Assembly: GCA_019242065.1 (NCBI GenBank)
Contig: JAFAWJ010000830.1
Location: forward strand, 1 to 21,047
DNA length: 21,047 nucleotides
Direction of reading: 5' to 3'
From: Chloroflexota bacterium
GTDB lineage: Bacteria; Chloroflexota; UBA6077; CF-72
Part shown: positions 15,594 through 21,047 of the stretch, piece by piece
Numbering within the stretch: the first letter of the stretch is position 1
How the letters are laid out: every line of letters starts with the position of its first letter
The notes under the pieces: generated by a model
What the model was told of the DNA's origin: nothing
The model's input: the letters and a program-made list of their open reading frames with translations, nothing else
The model's database searches: none
Translations under genes and position numbers: made by a program

Positions 15594-16808
15594 TTGATTA
15601 CCGCAGACAGCCGACCCGTCTACGAGCTGACGTCCACACCCGCCGTGCTCGCAACTCATGGCGCGGCGGTGGAGCGCGCCCGCGCCTTGAAGCCGGCCCT
15701 TCGCGAGCGCGTGGCAGAGACCGAACAGTTGCGCCATCTGCCACCCCAGAACGTGGCCGACCTGCTCGAAAGTGGACTGTACGGACTCATGACGCCGAAG
15801 CGCTTCGGTGGCTCGGAGCTCGGCTCGGAGGCGATGATCGACGTGACGGTCGAGCTGGCGTCCGCGTGTCCGTCGACCGGGTGGGTGTACATGCTGTGGA
15901 CCGCGCATATGTGGATGCTCGCCCAGTTCCCGCTGGCCGCCCAGGAAGAGCTGTGGAGTAACCTCAACTCGCTGGCGTCGTCGGTGGTCAACACCGTCGG
16001 CGACGTCGTGCCGGTCGAGGGTGGCTACCGCTGGACCGGTCGCGGGTTTTTCTCGAGCGGCGTGGACCACTGCAACTGGCTCACGGCGATGGTGCCCATC
16101 AAACGCGACGGAGCCGCGGCGGACGGCCCGCCCGAGCTCCGCTGGCTGCTGATCCCGCGCGAGGACTTTGTCATCGTCGACGACTGGTTTACCGTCGGAC
16201 TCAAGGGCACCGGCAGCAAGACCATCATCCTCGACGACGTCTTCGTTCCCGAGTACCGCACGCTCGTCGGCCGACAGGTAGAAGACGGCGTTGCACCGGG
16301 ACACCAGGTCCACGCCAATCCCATGTACGGCGCCATCTCGTGGGCCAACTTCACGGCCGCGATGGCGGCGCCGGCGCTGGGCGCGGCGCGCGGGTTCCTG
16401 GCGGCCTACGAGGACCGGCTGCGATCGAAGTCCAGCAGCATTGACGACGGGTTGACGGTCAACATGTCGCGGTACGCCAGCGCGTCGGCGATGGTGGATG
16501 CGGCGCATGCGCTGTCGCTCCAGAACGCCGAGCGCTACTCGCGCGTGCCGGCGTGCGAGGTGGGCCGCGACGTGCGCGCCAAGTGCATGCGCGATCAGGC
16601 GTATACCGCGCAGACGTCGCGCAAGGCGGTCAACACGCTGTACGAAGAGTGCGGCGGCAGCGGCCTGTACGAGGGTTCGGACTTGCAGCGGTTGTGGCGC
16701 GACGCCAACGCCGCGGCGGCGCACAACGGGCTCACCAACGACTGGATCGCCGTGGGCTCGACCAAAGCCGCGCTGGACCTGCCCGCAGGTCCCCGCTTCC
16801 CAATCTGA
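15594..16808 (+). CDS. Acyl-CoA-dehydrogenase-fold flavoprotein (HpaH/HsaA-like monooxygenase group)
   Basis: A 404-aa flavoenzyme. The start is TTG 15594, decided by GGAGGGAGG at 15577-15585 with 8-base spacing; the open frame upstream only shadows the histidine kinase. N-terminal helices (LPPQNVADLLESGLYGLMTPKRFGG) and the middle beta domain (GGYRWTGRGFFSSGVDHCNW; LKGTGSKTIILDDVFVP) match the Acyl-CoA_dh_2-type group, in which flavin-dependent hydroxylases such as HsaA and DszC use FMNH2 or FADH2 from a separate reductase. The C-terminal GGSGLYEGSDLQRLWRDANAAAAH is a signature of that group; a catalytic Glu typical of true acyl-CoA dehydrogenases is not obvious. No reductase is adjacent. 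Substrate unknown. It follows the kinase by 37 bases, but function ties it to the metabolic genes to its right. Confidence 0.86.
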   Translation: MITADSRPVYELTSTPAVLATHGAAVERARALKPALRERVAETEQLRHLPPQNVADLLESGLYGLMTPKRFGGSELGSEAMIDVTVELASACPSTGWVYMLWTAHMWMLAQFPLAAQEELWSNLNSLASSVVNTVGDVVPVEGGYRWTGRGFFSSGVDHCNWLTAMVPIKRDGAAADGPPELRWLLIPREDFVIVDDWFTVGLKGTGSKTIILDDVFVPEYRTLVGRQVEDGVAPGHQVHANPMYGAISWANFTAAMAAPALGAARGFLAAYEDRLRSKSSSIDDGLTVNMSRYASASAMVDAAHALSLQNAERYSRVPACEVGRDVRAKCMRDQAYTAQTSRKAVNTLYEECGGSGLYEGSDLQRLWRDANAAAAHNGLTNDWIAVGSTKAALDLPAGPRFPI

Positions 16809-16826
16809 TCGATCCAACCCCGGTAA

Positions 16827-16860
16827 GTCATCCCTCACGGTAAGTGATTCTGAGGATGAC
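16827..16860. terminator. Hairpin between convergent genes, possible bidirectional terminator
   Basis: GTCATCCCTCA (16827-16837) pairs with TGAGGATGAC (16851-16860) through 10 base pairs with one bulged C and a 13-nt loop. It lies between the stop of the flavoprotein gene (16808) and the stop of the convergent hydrolase gene (16882). Neither strand has a T-run after the stem, so termination activity is only suggested by place and shape. Confidence 0.45.
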
Positions 16861-16881
16861 ACCCGTCTTGGAAGGAGATAC

Positions 16882-17622
16882 TCACCGATGGGCGGATAGG
16901 AAGTCCCGAACCGATTGACCGGCGGCCTCCAGGTCGTCCTGCCAGCCCATCTTCAGCTCCGCGTTCGGCGCGAGATCGGCGGTCTCCAGCGCGATAGCCT
17001 GGGGATGCGCTAGGTCGCGGCCGGGCAGCACCAGCGTCGGCGTCTGCATAGAACCCACCCAACTGCGCGACACGCTGAACACGAAGTCCGTCCCAAACAG
17101 GTTTTCGCAGAACGCCGCGGCGATGGGGTCCATGCCGGCAGCCTCGGCAAAGGTGCCCGCGGGCAACTCCTCCGCCCACTGATAAAACCCATGCATGAAG
17201 TGGCCCCGGTTGATAGCCGTCAGTCCGATGGGCGCATGATCGATCAGCGCGGTGACGCGCGCGGCCTGATGGCCAAGCTGCTGGATGACCTTCATACAAA
17301 ATGACGGCCCGATGCAGCGCCCCCAGACGGCGAGCCGTTCGAGACCGAGATGGTCGATCAGACCGATGGCGTCGTCGGCGTAGTCGGCCCACGAGCTGGT
17401 GGCGGTGATGGGTGCTTTGGATTCGCCGGCGTTGCGCTGGTCCATGGCGATGATGCGGTAGCCGTTGCCCAGGACAGTGCGCGGCACCAGGTCGGTGCGG
17501 TCCCAGCGACCGGCGGACGAGCGCATCAGACCCGGCGCGAACAAAACGACCGGAAAGCCGGCCGGGTCGCCGTATTCCTCGAAGTGGATGGAGATGTCAC
17601 CATCACGGGTGTAGGTCGGCAT
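16882..17622 (-). CDS. Alpha/beta hydrolase with GxCxG nucleophile elbow
   Basis: A 246-aa alpha/beta-hydrolase-fold protein. ATG 17622 is chosen because MPTYTRDGDISIHFEEYG is the normal family start and GGAAGG lies just before it; the frame runs further upstream but overlaps the divergent gene. The oxyanion region is LFAPGLMRSS, followed by IAMDQRNAGES. The nucleophile elbow reads WGRCIGPS, with Cys103 where Ser is usual. Asp203 in LPGRDLAHP is the likely acid, but a clear catalytic His near the C-terminus is not certain (His206 or His245). A Cys nucleophile is known in dienelactone hydrolases, so the enzyme may cleave a lactone or thioester; this is inference. It is divergent from the dehalogenase-like gene by only 25 bases. 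Confidence 0.85.
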   Translation of the reverse strand: MPTYTRDGDISIHFEEYGDPAGFPVVLFAPGLMRSSAGRWDRTDLVPRTVLGNGYRIIAMDQRNAGESKAPITATSSWADYADDAIGLIDHLGLERLAVWGRCIGPSFCMKVIQQLGHQAARVTALIDHAPIGLTAINRGHFMHGFYQWAEELPAGTFAEAAGMDPIAAAFCENLFGTDFVFSVSRSWVGSMQTPTLVLPGRDLAHPQAIALETADLAPNAELKMGWQDDLEAAGQSVRDFLSAHR

Positions 17623-17635
17623 GACCTTCCGAGCG

Positions 17636-17641
17636 TACAGT
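17636..17641 (+). promoter_or_regulatory. Candidate -10 element for a leaderless transcript
   Basis: TACAGT sits exactly 12 to 7 bases before the A of ATG 17648, the position a -10 box would have if transcription began at the start codon. The reverse strand reads TACTGT at 17642-17637, which would place a start about 8 bases before the divergent ATG at 17622. No -35 match is seen. The gap between the two genes is too short for two ordinary leaders. Confidence 0.3.
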
Positions 17642-17647
17642 AGGGAT

Positions 17648-18529
17648 ATGTTCGAAGGCTTCGAGTTGTCCACCATCGACACGGGTGAACTACAGATCCG
17701 CGTGCGGCATGGCGGCTCGGGCCCGCCGCTGCTCCTGCTGCACGGCAACCCGCAGACCCATGTCATGTGGCACAAGATCGCCCCGCGGCTGGCGCGCGAG
17801 TTTACCGTGGTCGCGCCGGACCTGCGCGGCTACGGTGACACCTCCAAGCCACCCAATACGGCGGATCACGCGCTGTATTCGAAGCGAACCATGGCCCTGG
17901 ATGAGGTCGAGGTCATGCGCCAGCTGGGCTACGACCAGTTTTTCGTCGCCGGCCACGATCGCGGCGCGCGCTGCGCCTATCGTCTGGCGCTCGACCATCC
18001 CGAGCGCGTACGGAAGCTGGCGGTCCTGGACATCATCCCTACCTACGAATCATTTCGCCGAGCAGACATGGAGTTCGGTCTGCGCACCTGGCACTGGTTC
18101 TTCCTGGCGCAGCCGGCGGACTTTCCGGAGCGAGCGATCTCGCGCGCACCGGACGTCTTTTTCGAGCGCCGGCCTACCACCTACTGGACCCCTGAAGCGC
18201 GGGCTGACTACTGGCGGTGCTACCAGAATCCTGAGACCATCCGCGCCATCTGTGAGGACTATCGCGCCGGCGCCAGCATTGATTTCGCGCTGGATAAAGC
18301 CGACGCCGGCGTGCGCAAGATCAGCTGCCCGATGCTGGTGCTGTGGGGTGAAAAGAGCTGGTCCACTCTCGGCTGGGACTTTCTGGCCATCTGGCGCGAA
18401 TGGGCCCACGACGTCCGCGGCCGAGGCCTGGATTCAGGCCACTTCCTGGCCGAGGAGGTGCCCGACGAGACGTACGCCGAACTCCGCTCGTTCTTTACTG
18501 AGCAAGGAGACCAAAGTTCGGACTGTTGA
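17648..18529 (+). CDS. Haloacetate-dehalogenase-like alpha/beta hydrolase
   Basis: A 293-aa hydrolase closely patterned on fluoroacetate dehalogenases, which replace a halide by attack of an Asp. Most active-site residues are present at the same positions as in the Burkholderia FA1 enzyme: nucleophile Asp104 with Arg105 and Arg108 (GHDRGARCA), acid Asp128 (LDIIPT), His149-Trp150 (TWHWFFLAQP), and base His265 (DSGHFLAEE). HGNPQTHVMWHKIAPRLA and DLRGYGDTSKP are family hallmarks. The halide-pocket tyrosine (Tyr212 in FA1) is not apparent: the matching stretch DYRAGASIDF has no Tyr after the arginine. So it may be a relative acting on another haloacid or an ester. ATG 17648 is the natural start, with the divergent hydrolase 25 bases away. 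Confidence 0.88.
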   Translation: MFEGFELSTIDTGELQIRVRHGGSGPPLLLLHGNPQTHVMWHKIAPRLAREFTVVAPDLRGYGDTSKPPNTADHALYSKRTMALDEVEVMRQLGYDQFFVAGHDRGARCAYRLALDHPERVRKLAVLDIIPTYESFRRADMEFGLRTWHWFFLAQPADFPERAISRAPDVFFERRPTTYWTPEARADYWRCYQNPETIRAICEDYRAGASIDFALDKADAGVRKISCPMLVLWGEKSWSTLGWDFLAIWREWAHDVRGRGLDSGHFLAEEVPDETYAELRSFFTEQGDQSSDC

Positions 18530-18583
18530 GTCGGTGACTGTCGACGATACACCACCACGTGTAGGAGAATTCTCTGGGGCAGA

Positions 18584-19369
18584 CTAGCCGTCAGGCGTTC
18601 GTCCTGAACCTGGCGCGCCCGCGTAGGCTTGCGCGATGAGCAGCCACTCACGGGCGTGCGGGCCTTCATAGGCCAGCTGGGTGGCATCCAGGTGTCGGCG
18701 GCGGACGACGACGCGGCAGAAGTCGCCGGCTGGACCTCGCACGCGGTCTGGCGAATTGGCTTCGCCCCAGGTCCACGTCTCAGCTGAATCAGGCGCCGCC
18801 AGCTCCACGCGCACGCCGGTGGCTGGCGGCGTGAGATCATGCTGACCGTAGCTGTAGCCGCGCGTGCGCACACCCAGGTGGGCGATGTGCTTCAGCCGCC
18901 GCGTGTCGGCGCGCTCGACGCCGAGCGCATCCACCACGTCCTGGCCGTGAGCCCAGGTCTCCATCAAGCGTGCGGTGGCATGCGACATGGCGCTCATGGG
19001 TGGGCCAAACCAGGTGATGCGTTGGCTCGGCGCCAGTTGTCGTAGGCAATCCAGCAACTGGCGACGATTGGTGCGCCAGAGGTCCAGCAGCTGCGCGGCG
19101 GGCATGCCGCGGCTGTCCGCAAAGGCATCACCGCCGCCCTGGCGCCGTTGCGCGCGATACGCCTCGAAGCCAGCTGGATCGCTGGCCGCCAGCGCGGCCG
19201 CGGCGTCGGTGAGGGCCAGGTGGAGGATGCTGTCGCGGACGGTCCAGCCCTCGGCGGGCGTGAGCAGCGACCACTCCGCCTCCGAGAGTGGGGCCAGCAC
19301 GCTATCGAGCGACGCGTGCTCGGCCGCGAGATCATCACACAGGTTGTGGTACTCCGAAGACACGGTCAC
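18584..19369 (-). CDS. TIGR03084-like DinB-fold metal-binding protein (maleylpyruvate-isomerase N-terminal type)
   Basis: A 261-aa protein with the four-helix DinB/MDMPI fold. Metal ligands are in place: His50 (VRDSILHLALTDAAAA) and Glu137-x3-His141 (LMETWAHGQDVVDALG). The longer C-terminal part (GVRTRGYSYGQHDLTPP through the RVRGPAGDFCRVVVRRR stretch) matches the TIGR03084 type rather than short DinB proteins; I rely on memory of that family. GTG 19369 forms a GTGA overlap with the stop of the CoA-transferase gene, so the long open frame upstream is a shadow. The biochemical role is not established; related isomerases use mycothiol or another thiol cofactor. Coupling to a CoA-transferase suggests a role in the same catabolic route. 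Confidence 0.82.
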   Translation of the reverse strand: MTVSSEYHNLCDDLAAEHASLDSVLAPLSEAEWSLLTPAEGWTVRDSILHLALTDAAAALAASDPAGFEAYRAQRRQGGGDAFADSRGMPAAQLLDLWRTNRRQLLDCLRQLAPSQRITWFGPPMSAMSHATARLMETWAHGQDVVDALGVERADTRRLKHIAHLGVRTRGYSYGQHDLTPPATGVRVELAAPDSAETWTWGEANSPDRVRGPAGDFCRVVVRRRHLDATQLAYEGPHAREWLLIAQAYAGAPGSGRTPDG

Positions 19370-21047
19370 TGGAGAGCGCCCGACTCCACCAGGGCGTTGT
19401 AGTCGGCCTCCGAATAGCCCAGAAACTCCTTGAGCACCTGCTCGGTGTGCTGGCCAAGCAACGGCGCGGCGGTGCGGAGGTGCGAGGGCGTCTCCGACAG
19501 CTTGAAACCCAGCTCGTCGTACCGCAAGACGCCCATCTCCGGATGCTCCAGCGGCACAAAATGCTGGCGCGCCGCCAGCTGCGGATCCTCCAGCACGTCC
19601 AGCATCGGCGACGCCACGCCGGCCGGCACGCCAGCCTCCAACAGTGCCCGCTGTAGCGCCGGCCCCGCCTGCGGAGCGGTCCACTCCGCCAGGCGAGCCT
19701 CGATCTCGTCCTGGCACTGGAGTCGACCACCAACCGTCGCAAGACGTGGATCGGTGGCCCACTTGGGTGAACCCATCAGGACGACAAGGGCCTGCCATTG
19801 CTGGTCAGTCTCGCACGCGATCGCAATCCAGGCGTCCTTGCCAGTTACCGGAAATACTCCGTGCGGCGCCGCGCGCAGCGAGCGGTTGCCCATGCGCTGT
19901 GGCACGTGGCCGTTGACCGTGTACTCCAGCACCTGGGGTGCCAGAACGTGCACGCCGCACTCGATTTGCGACAGGTCGACGTGCTGGCCGCGGCCGGTGC
20001 GCGCGCGGTACTCCAGCGCGGCGAGTAGTGCGGCCGCACCAAAGTGGGGCGTCGCCATATCCGTGTACGCACCGTTGGGAGTGGCCGGATCGCGGTCGGG
20101 CCAGCCGCTCAGCATGAAGAAGCCGGAGAGCGCGGCGCCCTGGTCGCCGAAGCCGGCGTAGTCGCGATAGGGGCCGGTCTGGCCCTGCATGCAGGTGCTG
20201 AGCATGATCAGGTCCGGGCGGTGCGGGTGCAGATCTTCGAAGGACAGGCCCCAGCCGGGCATGACGCGTGGCGTGAAGCTGTCGACGACCACGTCGGCCC
20301 AGTCGAGGATCAGCTTGCGGGCGACCTCGCGGCCGGCGGGGTTGGTCATGTCCAGGGTGACGCTCAGCTTGTTGGGGTTGAACTGGGCGAAGAAGCCGCT
20401 GCGGTTGATACCGGGTTTGCCGTCCACAAATGGCGGTCCAACGCGTAGTGAGTCGGGGTGTTTGCTGGATTCGATCTTGACGACGGTTGCGCCGAGATCG
20501 CCGAAGTGGCGAGTGGTAATCGGCCCGGCCGCAGCCCAGGTGAAGTCGACGATCTTCAAGCCATCGAAGACGCCGCGCGCCGAGCCGCCGGACCGCGCCG
20601 TGGCGTGGGCGCCAGAGCTCGATGCGGGTGCGGACTCATGCAGGACCTCCTGGGTGTGCTCCCCGACGTGTGGGGGACGCTGGAATCGTTCCAATGGCGT
20701 GGCGGAAAACCTCGCGAACGCACCCGGATAGAGAAAGCTCCGGCCCAGGTCGGGGTGGGTGACGGGCACGAGCACGCCGCGCGCCTGAATTTGACGGCTG
20801 TCGACAATATCAATGGCTGTTGCGGCTGGCGCCAACCGAAACCGCGCCTCCACGGCTTTCTGGTACAGCTCGTCCAACGTCCGCGTCATCAGAAAGCGTT
20901 CGATGATTGCCGCGATCTGGTCGTACTCCGTCTGGCTGATCGAGCGGTTGTCCTCACCCGCCCAATCTTTCGCGGTGAGAATCGGCTCCGCAAAGCCTTC
21001 GGCGGTCATCCACTCGACGAGTGCCTGGAATTGGGCCTTGCCACCTC
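19366..21047 (-). CDS. Tandem family III (CaiB/BaiF) CoA-transferase, 5' part missing
   Basis: CoA-transferase that moves CoA between carboxylic acids. The frame stays open past the ATG at 21009 to the window edge (in-frame residues GGKAQFQALVEW precede it), so that Met is internal and the gene continues to the right. Residues read before about position 20620 (LDELYQKAVEARFRLAPAAT; GVLVPVTHPDLGRSFLYPGA; PPHVGEHTQEVL) are the C-terminal half of one CoA-transferase domain. After a Ser/Ala-rich linker a complete second domain starts with GVFDGLKIVDFTWAAAGP and contains GATVVKIES, NPNKLSVTLDM and the catalytic Asp (codon 20059-20061, in GAYTDMAT), ending with a second GQHTEQVLKEFLGYSE. Full-length tandem proteins are about 800 aa. 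The stop overlaps the next gene as GTGA. Confidence 0.92.
   Translation of the reverse strand, partial: GGKAQFQALVEWMTAEGFAEPILTAKDWAGEDNRSISQTEYDQIAAIIERFLMTRTLDELYQKAVEARFRLAPAATAIDIVDSRQIQARGVLVPVTHPDLGRSFLYPGAFARFSATPLERFQRPPHVGEHTQEVLHESAPASSSGAHATARSGGSARGVFDGLKIVDFTWAAAGPITTRHFGDLGATVVKIESSKHPDSLRVGPPFVDGKPGINRSGFFAQFNPNKLSVTLDMTNPAGREVARKLILDWADVVVDSFTPRVMPGWGLSFEDLHPHRPDLIMLSTCMQGQTGPYRDYAGFGDQGAALSGFFMLSGWPDRDPATPNGAYTDMATPHFGAAALLAALEYRARTGRGQHVDLSQIECGVHVLAPQVLEYTVNGHVPQRMGNRSLRAAPHGVFPVTGKDAWIAIACETDQQWQALVVLMGSPKWATDPRLATVGGRLQCQDEIEARLAEWTAPQAGPALQRALLEAGVPAGVASPMLDVLEDPQLAARQHFVPLEHPEMGVLRYDELGFKLSETPSHLRTAAPLLGQHTEQVLKEFLGYSEADYNALVESGALQ

Noticed and set aside
15495..16862. 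Minus-strand open frame of 455 codons opposite the flavoprotein gene
   Set aside because: Shadow of the acyl-CoA-dehydrogenase-like gene, which has strong family motifs and a strong ribosome site; the reverse frame shows neither.
16872..16899. A good AAGGAG ribosome site (16872-16877) followed by ATG GGC GGA TAG, a three-codon open frame
   Set aside because: It lies over the 3' end of the convergent hydrolase gene and after a hairpin; a 3-residue product cannot be supported, and chance purine runs are common in this GC-rich sequence.
18565..18574. Perfect 10-nt palindrome GAGAATTCTC between the convergent dehalogenase-like and TIGR03084-like genes
   Set aside because: No loop, no T-run and no second copy nearby; a 10-nt palindrome is expected by chance at this length scale.
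1..21047. Search by eye for CRISPR arrays, tRNA or rRNA genes, integrases or transposases
   Set aside because: No regularly spaced direct repeats, no tRNA-like cloverleaf or rRNA signature, and no transposase or integrase coding frame was recognised.

Overview
The window is a GC-rich bacterial chromosome segment of 21,047 bases, densely packed with genes that often overlap by ATGA or GTGA. It best fits an uncultured member of the Chloroflexota. The clues are the LplB/YtcP-type sugar permeases with a twin-arginine lipoprotein binding protein, the many alpha/beta hydrolases, the tandem family III CoA-transferase beside a TIGR03084-like gene, and leaderless-looking starts. This placement is an inference from gene content; there is no rRNA or marker gene here to prove it.

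Layout. (1) Positions 1-3852, plus strand: the tail of an unidentified gene, then two permeases and a lipoprotein binding protein of an ABC importer, probably for oligosaccharides, with no ATPase gene. (2) Positions 3853-4424: a 570-base stretch without a gene. It holds a 24/25-nt inverted-repeat pair bounding exactly 200 bp and, further on, a hairpin that buries the ribosome binding site of the next gene. (3) Positions 4425-5039, plus: a secreted lytic-transglycosylase-like protein. (4) Positions 8842 down to 5049, minus: a tight five-gene run of a GAF-SpoIIE (PP2C) phosphatase, a single-domain response regulator, an SDR oxidoreductase, endonuclease III and a PPOX-type flavin protein. (5) Positions 8937-15556, plus, divergent from the phosphatase: a membrane cellulose-synthase-like glycosyltransferase with a large insertion, a PIG-L-type deacetylase, a STAS anti-anti-sigma protein, an anti-sigma-type ATPase/kinase, and a membrane hybrid histidine kinase with two receiver domains. 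(6) Positions 15594-21047: a metabolic cluster with an acyl-CoA-dehydrogenase-like flavoenzyme, two divergent alpha/beta hydrolases (one of haloacetate-dehalogenase type), a TIGR03084-like DinB-fold protein and a tandem CoA-transferase that runs off the right edge.

The most interesting part is regions 4 and 5 together. They contain every piece of a partner-switching circuit (PP2C phosphatase, STAS protein, HATPase kinase), a phosphorelay front end (hybrid kinase plus a lone receiver), and an exopolysaccharide synthase/deacetylase pair, with the plus-strand genes linked by overlaps or very short gaps. The synthase has no PilZ domain but carries about 155 extra residues between its catalytic motifs. 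I infer a polysaccharide-secretion module controlled by partner switching, loosely comparable to the Vibrio fischeri SypE/SypA control of biofilm polysaccharide. Region 6 looks like a catabolic CoA-ester and hydrolase cluster whose substrate cannot be read from the sequence.
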